From a virus: a stretch of 60,229 nucleotides of DNA. The stretch lies in the IMG/VR virus record IMGVR_UViG_3300025101_000003, positions 1 to 60,229 of that record. The stretch is one strand, 5' to 3'. This document shows positions 39,501 to 48,237 of this stretch, in pieces. The notes below the pieces were generated by a model. That model saw nothing but the letters and a program-made list of their open reading frames with translations. It had not been told where the DNA came from and searched no databases. Within the stretch, counting starts at the first letter, position 1, and the number at the start of each line of letters is the position of its first letter. Position numbers and translations under genes: made by a program.

Positions 39501-40431
39501 CGTGAATGGGGCTCTTTACGTCACTGGATTTCATTGGACATCAGGTTACGCCAATTTTGGGCATTATGGCGCTACTTACCCAAAAGTTGTTAGCGTTGTC
39601 TGGCGATTAGTCAGTGGTGGAACGTGGAGCAGAAAAGAACTTCCTGCACCCACTGGAGTAGTCACTGGACCGTCAAACTATCTAGTTGCCGGTGATTGTT
39701 ACAGCACTAACGGCGGCTCTACTTGGTCGCGGTTTCCTGGTGGATACAGCTATCCTCAGTATTGGAATGGAAGGTCGGGCAACAATGCAAGATTCACAGG
39801 ACATCTGAGTAATGGCAATAGCGGAATTGCCGCGGCCTCAACATATTTTGGCTATAGGCCGTCTCACGGTCAAAACTGGCAGATGAGACGAGTATCCCCA
39901 GCTCCGTCAGCTACCTACTTTATTTCTCAAAACCGTCCCGACGACCGCAATCACTACCACTACACTCCAACTGCTGCAAACCCAGGATCAAGGATTGCCT
40001 CCTTAGATTCATATGTCTCTGCGTCTGGTGGGCAGCAAGGATGGAGGTCTTTCATTGGCCCACCTATTGGCAATTACTTGTATGCCATGACAGGCGACTT
40101 AAAGCTGGTAAGAATTGATGCTCGTTATCCAACAAGTCCTTCTGGACCAGAAACTGTGGTTGAGTTTACCGACGTAGCTAACGAGGTAGTTGACACGAAG
40201 GCTTTTGACTTTGGTCAAACATCGTCTTCTATCTATCGCGGTGGCTACCAGTACGGAACAAAAGATCAACTTGACGACCAATACTTAAACGGAACGTATT
40301 CTCCTAACAGCGGACCTTTGATCTTCTGTAAAGATAGGGTGTTGGCGATGTTCCGTACATACACCGGAAGACCAGCTAGTACCGGACGTCCAGGTTGGGG
40401 AACAGCAGCCGCTGGTTTCATACGAAGATAA
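36508..40431 (+). CDS. Large receptor-binding/tail fibre protein
   Basis: The 1307-residue protein begins with an Mtd/major-tropism-type N-terminal segment (LLRAGELGCETDTGKAKIG), shared by many phage fibres. Residues about 60-230 are a fibre shaft with further H-N-H and H-L-H motifs. Several Ig-like domains follow (for example SGGTSPTFQWQK, GGAESYVYQWQAAN, GATISWEER). The C-terminal 450 residues contain BNR/Asp-box-like motifs (STDQGRTW, SSNGLSW, STNGGSTWS), suggesting a beta-propeller like sialidase folds. It is the best candidate for host recognition or glycan binding. Confidence 0.8.
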   Translation: MTLVRVQLRNDTADNWQTLNPLLRAGELGCETDTGKAKIGDGSRNYNSLPYVGGSFSSASPSTIGTSSVGTSTTVARSDHNHALPDAVSVTQVTASGATINGNLTVTGNLLGNAVHLHDIADVTGLSTALSGKADTSHNHTIGSLTDTPTTPTDSTERYLHWNGNALVWTSTSSLGGSGQTSISNEAIDDRVAALLQGGSGIDVVYDDAANTLTVSTDIEQYIPEPTVPETPEPNLPPAPPVSPMELTTDLPPSLTVGGEGFAVTVTVSGGTSPTFQWQKLNLTSTIYEDLAATSNITGVTTGTLSYAATDEVDNNTLLRCVITDGDNQIISGTMGVVWVSRTAPVPPLAVIFAADSLSTPNEIEVVEDSNGNYDVSSALSVTASGGAESYVYQWQAANVSGSVVSGFGRGTLWQNIPGATSTSLANISASNVIWLQHAADNPSLEDQIIFVRCRVTSVTDAFNQSGPQVVTNECRVVIKAPIAAVTVQPTDQAMSNTGTASFTCTYQGRAIADWEVQTNDGIVRDVAESNMESVISNGGNPETFTATLALADLKTNNIGNRFRLRFTSPDGSQNAFSNWANLTGTPVAITQEPPTTLNVIYGNAANVSFAFTPAGGATISWEERDDAYDTTVTTISGQTTTTLSLSSVTANKEVRARVTTAAGVSITTWCLIGVSVPSSNTGDPQFTQNLVGGAVYENGSYTDECTSNLLAGSAAIDHYAVLLVAYADGRKQVRPLANGVSTEFGPLKFFPANSGYQKYRVNTTLDGDCDVSIMTTTTPHAYSGTSGAVQATPWARIGNSGSRYFSQDALRPTINFPQSAKTHANAVFNGSLSYPFPLYGFAESQRVTINIQKQEPFYGPIEHAFWSPPQSYSFRGAANTSNVVVACPHIHPDSTYLRSTDQGRTWDSYFMPYSCQAYDVVFWNSKFYMLTCDPTNKITALVSSNGLSWTPTNWTFFARQNLTGTQGYNDNYETMFTPDTYDPTMPTKKAEDFRMSVVNGALYVTGFHWTSGYANFGHYGATYPKVVSVVWRLVSGGTWSRKELPAPTGVVTGPSNYLVAGDCYSTNGGSTWSRFPGGYSYPQYWNGRSGNNARFTGHLSNGNSGIAAASTYFGYRPSHGQNWQMRRVSPAPSATYFISQNRPDDRNHYHYTPTAANPGSRIASLDSYVSASGGQQGWRSFIGPPIGNYLYAMTGDLKLVRIDARYPTSPSGPETVVEFTDVANEVVDTKAFDFGQTSSSIYRGGYQYGTKDQLDDQYLNGTYSPNSGPLIFCKDRVLAMFRTYTGRPASTGRPGWGTAAAGFIRR

Positions 40432-40446
40432 CAGGAATTAGTTTTT

Positions 40447-41379
40447 ATGTATTACTGCGCCCAAGACATAATTGAGTATTTAATGTCTTCTGTCGGAGGT
40501 GGTGCTCACGACAACGAGCATCGACTGCTTCGTCAAGCTGCACATCACGGCTACAGGGATGTTGTGTACGCAAGGGCGTGGAGGTGGCACGAAGACTCTG
40601 CTGTACTAGGAACTCCATTAACTGGAACTAACAACAAGGCTTTCTTGCTGCCGTCTGGTGTTCGTGAGATTGACGCTCTTGTAACTCCTGATAGGACTAC
40701 AGGTACAGCTTATGTCACAAACCAAGAGTACATACGATTAGAAGAATACCCTTCAAGTTACGGAGATGTGGTTTTCTATACCGTGATGTCATCACCAAGC
40801 TACCCTGGCCGTTGGCAGTTAAACATAGCCGGTAATCCAGCAAGCGTCGATGTCAACCGGCAATACTTCGTTACCTTTAGAAGAAAGCCTTCGCCTCTGA
40901 AACACATGGGGTACGAGAAGGCATCTCGGGACGGATCTCTTACTGCATCCAATGCTGCTGGTGCTGTAAAGAGATACGGAACGCTAGACCGTTTTCCCGA
41001 AGGGCCTTCCGGCGCATATCCGTTTACAGCAGAAGAAGTACTGGGTACTGCAAATAGCTTAATAGGAACACCACCTGCTAACGCAAAGACCGCAGTCTCT
41101 GATAAGCTCGATATAGCAGAACACATGTTCTCTGCAGTTTTATCTGGAGCTGAAGTGTGGCTTGCTCGTCTGCAAGGCAAAAATGTAGAAGGTGCCATGA
41201 CTGTACACATGAGAGACATGAAACTTGCAATGGAAGCAGATACTGTAAATCCTGCTGCCGGTAGAAGACTTAATGTCAACCGTCAGCCTGAAGGCATACA
41301 GATTCCGTACTCTGGGCAAACAAGTACGGCGCGTGACCTTGGATACTATTCACCATCACAATCCGACACTGGAACATGA
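40447..41379 (+). CDS. Head-tail adaptor/tail tubular protein
   Basis: The 310-residue protein sits between the fibre and the nozzle-like genes. It starts with helices and YRDVVYARAWRWHEDS, followed by strand-rich sections (GVREIDALVTPDRTTGTAYV). The order and size resemble T7 gp11 or P22 gp4-type adaptors, but sequence evidence is limited to composition and position. It overlaps the next gene (ATGA). Confidence 0.55.
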   Translation: MYYCAQDIIEYLMSSVGGGAHDNEHRLLRQAAHHGYRDVVYARAWRWHEDSAVLGTPLTGTNNKAFLLPSGVREIDALVTPDRTTGTAYVTNQEYIRLEEYPSSYGDVVFYTVMSSPSYPGRWQLNIAGNPASVDVNRQYFVTFRRKPSPLKHMGYEKASRDGSLTASNAAGAVKRYGTLDRFPEGPSGAYPFTAEEVLGTANSLIGTPPANAKTAVSDKLDIAEHMFSAVLSGAEVWLARLQGKNVEGAMTVHMRDMKLAMEADTVNPAAGRRLNVNRQPEGIQIPYSGQTSTARDLGYYSPSQSDTGT

Positions 41380-41942
41380 GAGCAGAGAATTGGCCTGGAC
41401 TGTTTAGTAACGCATCACCGTTCGCACTTCCTCCGGGTGCCGCAACGGAGCAGGTTAATTTGTGTTCTGACGTGATGGGTCAAATCTACTCTCGTGGTGG
41501 CATGGCTCCTGTAACGTATGCAACAGCCGCCGGAGAAGTTTTAGATACACACTCCTACGTCGAAGACAATAAAGAGTACATCATAGCACTTACTGCTAAC
41601 GGTTTAGAAATACTTGAGTCACCAGCAATACAGGAGAGAAATGAAAACGCCCTCGATCCTGCGCTCAGTGCTTCAGCAGGTCAAACGCAAACTTCGTATC
41701 TCTACAAATACGACAGCGCAATCGAATCTTCGCTGCAAACGACGACGCCGGTTGTAACGACAGCTGAGTCTCTTATTTATGGCGGACTAGCATCAACGGC
41801 AGATTCCGCTTACCTGCATTACATAGACGCTAATACACAATGTAGCGGCAGTAATAGAATTTCTGAGTTCACTTCAGGTAATGCAGGGACTACTTCGTAC
41901 CCAGAAGGTGCGTTCGAGGAATCGCAGCTTTGCGACAATTAG
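41376..41942 (+). CDS. Probable tail nozzle/stabilisation protein, N-terminal-type
   Basis: The 188-residue protein begins WPGLFSNASPFALPPGAATEQVN and then YSRGGMAPVTYATAAGE, which resembles the start of podovirus nozzle proteins, where the early section reads N-L-x-S-D-V...Y-x-R-G-G. The size is small for a nozzle, and the 1088-residue protein at 42869 carries similar following parts. It may be a separated N-terminal part or an independent tail protein. It ends LCDN. Confidence 0.5.
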   Translation: MRAENWPGLFSNASPFALPPGAATEQVNLCSDVMGQIYSRGGMAPVTYATAAGEVLDTHSYVEDNKEYIIALTANGLEILESPAIQERNENALDPALSASAGQTQTSYLYKYDSAIESSLQTTTPVVTTAESLIYGGLASTADSAYLHYIDANTQCSGSNRISEFTSGNAGTTSYPEGAFEESQLCDN

Positions 41943-41954
41943 TAAGGTGATGTC

Positions 41955-42842
41955 ATGGCAGAGGCAAGAACGGGCTCAACTTTACCGGCTGACTACAAAG
42001 TTGGTGATGCAGATGTAAATAAAATTTACTCTGGCGATACGTTAATTTGGGAGAGGTCTAGTAGCGGCACTGGCAATGAGCCAACGAATTTTAGTGTCTC
42101 ACCTCCAATAAGCTCTCCTGCTACCATGTCTATAACTGAAAGGACTAATGCTAGCGCATGTGTCGATCAGCTCTTAATCGACTTACCTAGTCACTCAACG
42201 TACACAAGCGCAACTTATGCTTTGTCAGTCACTGGGACGGGTAGTCATGACGACACTTATGGTGCGACTTACACTGCAACGCTCACTGACACTGGTGGAT
42301 TGGCAGACCTTGGCGGTAATACGAATAACTGGAGTATTACGCATAGTCACACGTCCGGGAACAGAACAGCCGGAACATGGTCTATGAGATTTAATCCTGT
42401 CGAAGCAGCATCAGCAACTACTAATACTGGTTACGGGACGTTTAACTGGATGAACAATGTCGTTAGTGACGGAAGGTTCTCTAATGGCAGCTTAACTATA
42501 AATATTTTCGGTGCTGGAGATTTGAATACAGATTTTACTTGGAATGCGCCTTCAAGTCCAACCGGTACTATTACTGGCTACCAAATACAATACAAGAAAC
42601 TAACAGCTATCACTTTTGACTGGCAGGACTACCTCGGGGCGTCAAGTGTGTCTGGCTCAAGCTACACATTAAGCGACTCTGCAAGTGAGTACGAACACGA
42701 GCATCAATATAAATTTAGGATTCGATCCCTGTTATCTGGTAGCAATAGCGACTGGGTTGAAGACCCAGCTACGTACACCATGCAACTAGCGACTCATAAT
42801 GCGACGAAGACAGGTATAGCGCACGCTTACTGCGATGATTAA
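41955..42842 (+). CDS. Minor structural protein with FN3-like region
   Basis: The 295-residue protein is Ser/Thr/Asn-rich and strand-rich. It starts with GSTLPADYKVGDADVNKIYSG, followed by a possible FN3 domain in residues about 190-270 (DFTWNAPSSPTGTITGYQIQ, SDSASEYEHEHQYKFRIRS). It lies between two nozzle-like genes. Likely a tail-decoration or adhesion subunit. AAGGTGATGTC precedes the ATG. Confidence 0.6.
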   Translation: MAEARTGSTLPADYKVGDADVNKIYSGDTLIWERSSSGTGNEPTNFSVSPPISSPATMSITERTNASACVDQLLIDLPSHSTYTSATYALSVTGTGSHDDTYGATYTATLTDTGGLADLGGNTNNWSITHSHTSGNRTAGTWSMRFNPVEAASATTNTGYGTFNWMNNVVSDGRFSNGSLTINIFGAGDLNTDFTWNAPSSPTGTITGYQIQYKKLTAITFDWQDYLGASSVSGSSYTLSDSASEYEHEHQYKFRIRSLLSGSNSDWVEDPATYTMQLATHNATKTGIAHAYCDD

Positions 42843-42868
42843 TACACAGGACTTTACCGGAGTGATGG

Positions 42869-45800
42869 ATGCCACTTACCACGAGATTTAATCAAACGAA
42901 GCCTCTATGCACAGCTCAAGGTCGTTACGGCGAGATGATTGTTGTGCAAGGAGACGGAGTTAGACCATTAAGAATATCCAGCCCTACTGTCGCTGTAGAT
43001 GCCGGTATGGATAAACCTGCGTCAGCACCATCATGCGTATTAGACCCGACTGACAACTATTATGTTGCTCGCTGCGATGTGGTTAAGCCGGGAGCCGTGT
43101 ACAGCTCGCCTCCAGAAGTGACTTTTACACCTTCTCCTAGTGCAACACTGGGTAGCGCCACAAAAGCAAAGTCTTACTTAAGCCAATCAACTGTTTCTGA
43201 AGTTCTCGTAGAGTCCGGAGGAAAATATTATCCATCACCGCCTCTAGTGCAGCTAAGTGCTACGCATGGATCTGGTGGCGTAATAGAGGCTGATACAGGC
43301 GCAAGTGACTCCACAGGCGTCAACGAATGGATTGTAGCAGCGACTAATGAAAACGATCCTTCACAAGACAGATTAGATAAAACAAGATATCCGATTCCGC
43401 CAATGAAAATAGGTTTGGAGATAACAGGCAACGGCACCTTCTCTAAGAATATACTTGACTGTATTAACATTGCGTATCCCAAAAGAGGATCAAACAACTA
43501 CTTCACAAAACGAGTGTTTGCAACAGACTCTACGGACTTTAGCGCACCTACCCAGCCAGGATGTGGATCGCAAGCACAGCTAAACTCCTTTCTTGCAGCA
43601 GGGTGGACTGACCAAGTTAAATACAGGGTCAGTGGTTTTACGCCCGGAGCTTCCAAAATAGTCCTTCTTGTTTTTGGAGTAGATTATTTAAGGCGTGGGG
43701 GCTGTGCTGACCTGCATAGCTTCGGTGGTATTGGTGCTTTTCAGTCTGCATACGGAAGCTCGCAGATTGGTGCAATAACTGCCAGAGAAGTTGGTTCTGG
43801 TCACGCGCAAGATGAAATTATTACAGTTGAAATACTTCCAAGCTGGAAAATAGGTCAACCTCTTATCATAGAAGGATTTCCTGTTGGGCATCCAGAGAAC
43901 ACTAAAACAAAAGGCCAGTCGATACGGAAAATGACGATTACTAACAAGGGGTCTGGGTATGTAGTAACACCTCAATTAGAAATCGTTAGCCAAACAGGTT
44001 TTGGCGGATACGCAACATGCACCATAAATAGCAATGGAGAATTAGACACAGTTACGCTAGAGAACAAGGGCGGCAACTATAAGACAGATCCTGAAGTGCG
44101 AATCTTATCTGGAGGCGCAGAAGCTTTTGCAGTTGCTCGACCTCACTTGCGAGGAAAGTACCAGTGCTATTACAGGCATATTGATGACACACCGAAAGAT
44201 AAGGGTGGGCCATTCCCTTCTGTCCTGTCGGATGTCACTGAAGTAGATGCAGGTGAAGCATCGACAAGTATTGCTTGGACAGTACCCGCACCTTCAGGAA
44301 GAGCCAAGAAGATGGAGCTTTGGAGATCAACTAGCAATCAAGCTCTTACTCTTTACAAGGTAGCGACTATAGATGCGCAAGAAGCAGTTTCTATAGCTAG
44401 TATAACTGTTACTGACGGAGGCCTGAATTACACTTCCACGCCTACCGTGACCATAACAGGAGGCAGTCCTTCTAGTAACGCAACTGCGACAGCAACGGTT
44501 GCAGGTGGAGTCGTGACGTCAATCACTATTACGGATGCTGGTTCTGGTTATGTATCTGCTCCAACAGTAACAATTACAGGCGGAGGCGCTATTGCAGATG
44601 CGACAGCAACAGCAACCCTGACAACAGGACTGGCATCAACTGCCACGTTCTTAGACGACCTGACGGATATGGAGCTTAGAGATCCTGACAGAGCTGAATA
44701 TGCAGCAATGCCAATCATATTGCCTAACGGCGAACTAAACGCTCAACGATTCGTTCCTCCGCCAAGCGACAAAAAGGCTGTTGTGAAATTTCAAGACAGA
44801 TATTGGTATGGAGTTGGTGGCAGTAATCCGGACTCCATCTTATTCTCTGAGTTAGATGAGCCAGAGTCCGTTCCAGTAGAGAACGAAGTGATTATTCAAG
44901 AGAACGCGACGAGCACAGATTCCCTGAAGGCAATGATTCCCTTAGGTGGCATGCTGATGCTGATGCAATCACGTCATGCCTACGGTCTTACGTTTTCTAA
45001 GCAGCCGTTACTTGACGCTCAAGTGTCACAAATTGCATACAGGGGGTGCTTGAATCAAAGATGTTTTGATGTCCACGGCGGATTTGCTTATGTCATGGAT
45101 CAGTACGGCGTGTATCAGATTGGTCCATCGGGTGCTACAAAGAACTTGTCGGATGCCATTGACGACCTGTTCAGAAAGGAACTGGACCTTGGCAGAACAG
45201 ACTGGAACTTTGTTCGCATTGACCCAAAGACAAAAACTCTTCGAGCGTTTGCGGTATTTACAAGCGATGGCCTTTCCGTGTTTCCAACTCGTGCGTTGTG
45301 CATGAACTTAGACACGAATGCTTGGTGGATTGAGATGTACCCTCAAAGGATTTCTAGCAGTACATTGACTACATTTAGCAATGGAATGCACGGCGCTTTG
45401 TATGGTGGGCAAGGAGGGACATACGCACTTAATAACGGACCAACTGATGCAGCAAGAGGGAGTATCAGTACAGTCACGTTGACAAACTCTGGTACGGGAT
45501 ACACAAAGCCTCCAAAGGTGACTGTGCAAGGCGGCTTGTCAGGCAAGGTTCAGGCAACAATCTCAAACGACGGAACGCTGTCTGGTCTGTGGATTTTGAA
45601 CCCCGGTCACGGCTACACCAGCGGTACCCTTTCTATTGAAGCACCGAATCGTTCCGGTGGCGTGCAAGCAACTGGGACCTTTACAGCAACATCTTTGACC
45701 CAAGACACAGCACTGGCTCCAACCTTCCGCTATCGAAGTGGTTTTTACGAATTACCTAACGACAGCAACGCAAAGGACGGTGGAACTGACCAAAGCAGAA

Positions 45801-46135
45801 GCATCGCGTTGTCTTATGAACCTCAGGAATCTACGAACGAGGTCAGCGTAAGGACTTATTACAACGGCTCGCAAGTACCTCGACCAAACTTAGTTTCTAG
45901 GGATAGGGGCGATGGCTTTCGGCATAGTGTCGTAGACCCAGCAGCTAGGCTTAACCTTGGTCAAGAGGAAGACTACTCTCCAGACACCGGGGTTGCTGTT
46001 GCTAAATACAGCGGCAAGAGCATGGACGACATGAAAAGCTCAGACCGGCATGTTGCAGTCGGATTAAACGGAGCCCGAGGGAATGGCGAAGAAGTTGTGT
46101 TTTACAAGTTGGACGTTTACGGAGTCGGTGAGTAA
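42869..46135 (+). CDS. Large tail nozzle-like protein with GxGY repeats
   Basis: The 1088-residue protein starts TTRFNQTKPLCTAQGRYGEM and has a body strongly reminiscent of tail nozzle and tubular B-type proteins (AQGRYGEMIVVQGDGVRPLR, RYWYGVGGSNPDSILFSELD, CFDVHGGFAYVMDQYGVYQI). Seven short G-x-G-Y-x-x-x-P-x-V-type beta motifs occur near residues 114, 357, 397, 514, 554, 871 and 910. These are strand repeats of unknown binding role. Most likely it forms the tail nozzle. Confidence 0.7.
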   Translation: MPLTTRFNQTKPLCTAQGRYGEMIVVQGDGVRPLRISSPTVAVDAGMDKPASAPSCVLDPTDNYYVARCDVVKPGAVYSSPPEVTFTPSPSATLGSATKAKSYLSQSTVSEVLVESGGKYYPSPPLVQLSATHGSGGVIEADTGASDSTGVNEWIVAATNENDPSQDRLDKTRYPIPPMKIGLEITGNGTFSKNILDCINIAYPKRGSNNYFTKRVFATDSTDFSAPTQPGCGSQAQLNSFLAAGWTDQVKYRVSGFTPGASKIVLLVFGVDYLRRGGCADLHSFGGIGAFQSAYGSSQIGAITAREVGSGHAQDEIITVEILPSWKIGQPLIIEGFPVGHPENTKTKGQSIRKMTITNKGSGYVVTPQLEIVSQTGFGGYATCTINSNGELDTVTLENKGGNYKTDPEVRILSGGAEAFAVARPHLRGKYQCYYRHIDDTPKDKGGPFPSVLSDVTEVDAGEASTSIAWTVPAPSGRAKKMELWRSTSNQALTLYKVATIDAQEAVSIASITVTDGGLNYTSTPTVTITGGSPSSNATATATVAGGVVTSITITDAGSGYVSAPTVTITGGGAIADATATATLTTGLASTATFLDDLTDMELRDPDRAEYAAMPIILPNGELNAQRFVPPPSDKKAVVKFQDRYWYGVGGSNPDSILFSELDEPESVPVENEVIIQENATSTDSLKAMIPLGGMLMLMQSRHAYGLTFSKQPLLDAQVSQIAYRGCLNQRCFDVHGGFAYVMDQYGVYQIGPSGATKNLSDAIDDLFRKELDLGRTDWNFVRIDPKTKTLRAFAVFTSDGLSVFPTRALCMNLDTNAWWIEMYPQRISSSTLTTFSNGMHGALYGGQGGTYALNNGPTDAARGSISTVTLTNSGTGYTKPPKVTVQGGLSGKVQATISNDGTLSGLWILNPGHGYTSGTLSIEAPNRSGGVQATGTFTATSLTQDTALAPTFRYRSGFYELPNDSNAKDGGTDQSRSIALSYEPQESTNEVSVRTYYNGSQVPRPNLVSRDRGDGFRHSVVDPAARLNLGQEEDYSPDTGVAVAKYSGKSMDDMKSSDRHVAVGLNGARGNGEEVVFYKLDVYGVGE

Positions 46136-46896
46136 TGTCTTTCCAAAGTCAACACGGTTCTATAGCTGCCGAGCTTCGCAAGCTTGGAGTGTCTGTTGAT
46201 ACAGCCACAAGACTAGCTACGATACTGGGCAATCCAAATCAAGAGACTCGATCTGGGCCGCAAGTCCAAGACCTAACACCTAAAGCGTTGCGTTACGTTG
46301 ATAGCCAAACAAGAAAGTTGCAGCTTTCTAACTTAGACTTTAACGAGGGTGACCCTGACTTTAGAAGATCTCATGTGAGGCCGGGGCAAGAGGCTGTAAG
46401 ACCAACTCAGATAAGTTCTGTGCAAAGCTCAGTAGCTCCTCAAGCATCAAGTGCAAGCCTTGGTGTTTCCTCAGGAAATTTCACTTCGGTTAAGTCCCAA
46501 GGAGATTCTGTTCAAGTCGGCCTTAACATAAAAGGCAAAGGCAACTTGATGGCAATGAATCAAGGTGGAGACCAGCTGCTTGGCAAAAACCTTCGCGTTG
46601 ACGCACAGTCTCTGCAGGAATCTGGATTGTCTGCCTCGTTGGAGAACTACGGAAATGAAATGGCTATTAAAATGGGAGTTGACCTTCCAAAGTTATCCGA
46701 GGCTATAAGTGGTTCTAATCCTACCAGTGTGCCAAGCCCTGTACCACCAGGAGATGAACCGGGACCTGTACCGGGGCCAAGCGACAATCCGTGCGACACC
46801 AAATCAGACAGGACAACTGTAGTTACAGGAGTTTCTTGCGTCAACGGAAACCTTGTTGTTACTACAGGAACAATCCCAGTACCAAGTTGTAGCTAG
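46135..46896 (+). CDS. Structural protein with Pro-rich linker
   Basis: The 253-residue protein begins exactly at the previous stop (TAATG). The N-terminal 70 residues are helical (IAAELRKLGVSVDTATRLAT), the middle is Ser/Gln/Asn-rich, and residues 200-225 form a Pro/Gly linker. A short end has two Cys pairs (NPCDTKS, GVSCVNG, and final PVPSCS). Such a tail may disulfide-link or bind the following Cys-rich protein. Function unknown. Confidence 0.6.
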   Translation: MSFQSQHGSIAAELRKLGVSVDTATRLATILGNPNQETRSGPQVQDLTPKALRYVDSQTRKLQLSNLDFNEGDPDFRRSHVRPGQEAVRPTQISSVQSSVAPQASSASLGVSSGNFTSVKSQGDSVQVGLNIKGKGNLMAMNQGGDQLLGKNLRVDAQSLQESGLSASLENYGNEMAIKMGVDLPKLSEAISGSNPTSVPSPVPPGDEPGPVPGPSDNPCDTKSDRTTVVTGVSCVNGNLVVTTGTIPVPSCS

Positions 46897-46898
46897 AG

Positions 46899-47759
46899 AT
46901 GCCAACAATAAACCTTGGCCCGTGCGCTTGTTGCGGTGCCGTAGATCCTTGTGCTTCAGTTACGTGTCCTTCAGACGACGTGTGCCTAGAAGGTACATGC
47001 TTCCCGCTTCAAGCCTTCTATTGTTGTTACGATGAGACTCCACCTGCGGATGTTTCGTTGCTAGCAGACTTCTTAAGAACAGCAGAGTTTAGTTGTCAAT
47101 TTGGCCCATGCTTCGACGAGAGCTCTTCCACTGGGGGTGGCATAACTTACAATGCACGCAAAGTGAAGGCTGGTCCATTCGTCACAGATATTGAGTGCGA
47201 TGCTGTTTGCCAGAGATTTACTTGCGCGGGATTGCCAAACTATCAGTGCATCCCTGACCCCAATGGCGAATACCCTACAATGGATGAGTGCCGAGAGGCA
47301 TGCAGGGATTTAACGGCATGTCAGCCGGGGCGTGCAGCTGATAGCTTTTCTAGCATAGATTTGTCGTCTGGGTTCGCGCCTAATCCGGGCATCGGAAACT
47401 TAGGCGATAACTTTATCAGCGTGGTTGTTCAGCTTCCTTATGCAGCTGGGCAGGTCAAACTAGATTACCGAGCCTTCAACATACCAGACCGATTTCAGCT
47501 TTGGGGTCCTACCCTCGATGGTCAGAATAACATAATTGCATCGAGAGTAATTAAAGGAGACAGTCAGTATAGGGGCAACGAAAACAGTTTAGGCAGCTGT
47601 CCCGATGACCATACAATTAACATCGAAGGTCCGGGTGAAGGCTATATCATCTGGAACAAACCAGAAGCCGCTTGCTACGTAGAGTTAGCCGTTTTTGCTC
47701 CGTGTGCCGGAACTGCTTGGGATGCTACTTTGACATTCACGGAGAACAGTGCGCCATGA
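46899..47759 (+). CDS. Cysteine-rich virion protein
   Basis: The 286-residue protein has more than twenty Cys, most in the first 145 residues (PCACCGAVDPCASVTCPSDD, DECREACRDLTACQ). Spacing such as C-x4-C-x4-C-x5-C suggests small disulfide or zinc knots. The second half is a strand-rich domain with SFSSIDLSSGFAPNPGIGN. There is no signal peptide, so disulfides would form after release or metals would be bound. It stands among tail and internal proteins. No known family is recognised. Confidence 0.65.
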   Translation: MPTINLGPCACCGAVDPCASVTCPSDDVCLEGTCFPLQAFYCCYDETPPADVSLLADFLRTAEFSCQFGPCFDESSSTGGGITYNARKVKAGPFVTDIECDAVCQRFTCAGLPNYQCIPDPNGEYPTMDECREACRDLTACQPGRAADSFSSIDLSSGFAPNPGIGNLGDNFISVVVQLPYAAGQVKLDYRAFNIPDRFQLWGPTLDGQNNIIASRVIKGDSQYRGNENSLGSCPDDHTINIEGPGEGYIIWNKPEAACYVELAVFAPCAGTAWDATLTFTENSAP

Positions 47760-48217
47760 AGTTACTGCGTTCACATGTCGAAGGAAGGGCGGATGAGAGG
47801 GGATACGATCCTGAGTGGATTTTGCCGTGCTTCGTGAAGGATCTCGGTGATGGTTATTGGGAGGTTGATGTTGATCACGAGAGGTACCCAAGAAAAAGAA
47901 ATATCGCAGTTAATAAGAACGAAGAAGAGCCTGTCGTGGGAGGCCCTGGCACTGAGCTCAAGAAGCTCTTGGCGTTTGCTGGTATTACCAGTAGCCCGAG
48001 CTGCAAATGCAACGCTAGGGCGAGGACAATGGACGCAATGGAAGCACAATTTCCCGGCTGGTGCAAGAGGAATATGGAGACAATACTAGGTTGGCTCAAA
48101 GAAGAATCGTCCAAGAGAAAACTGCCTTTTATACCTTTTGCTGCAGAACAGGCCGTAAATCTTGCAATCCGGCGTGCGCAAAAAAAGGCGACAAAACACG
48201 GGGGGAAGAGGACATAA
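47756..48217 (+). CDS. Hypothetical protein
   Basis: The start is ATG 47756, overlapping the previous stop (ATGA), with GGAG upstream. The 153-residue protein ends strongly basic (RRAQKKATKHGGKRT) and includes CKCNARARTMDAMEAQFPGW, a possible metal or nucleic-acid motif, and ELKKLLAFAGI. The pattern E-L-K-K-L-L-x-x-x-G-I...C-x-C-x-x-R recalls small phage proteins found near tail genes. Function unknown. Confidence 0.6.
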   Translation: MKLLRSHVEGRADERGYDPEWILPCFVKDLGDGYWEVDVDHERYPRKRNIAVNKNEEEPVVGGPGTELKKLLAFAGITSSPSCKCNARARTMDAMEAQFPGWCKRNMETILGWLKEESSKRKLPFIPFAAEQAVNLAIRRAQKKATKHGGKRT

Positions 48218-48237
48218 AATCATGAGGAGAGTTGACA

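Noticed and set aside
40800-41279. Long antisense frame opposite the adaptor gene
   Set aside because: It lies entirely within a well-supported plus-strand gene, lacks a ribosome site and has no recognisable protein features.
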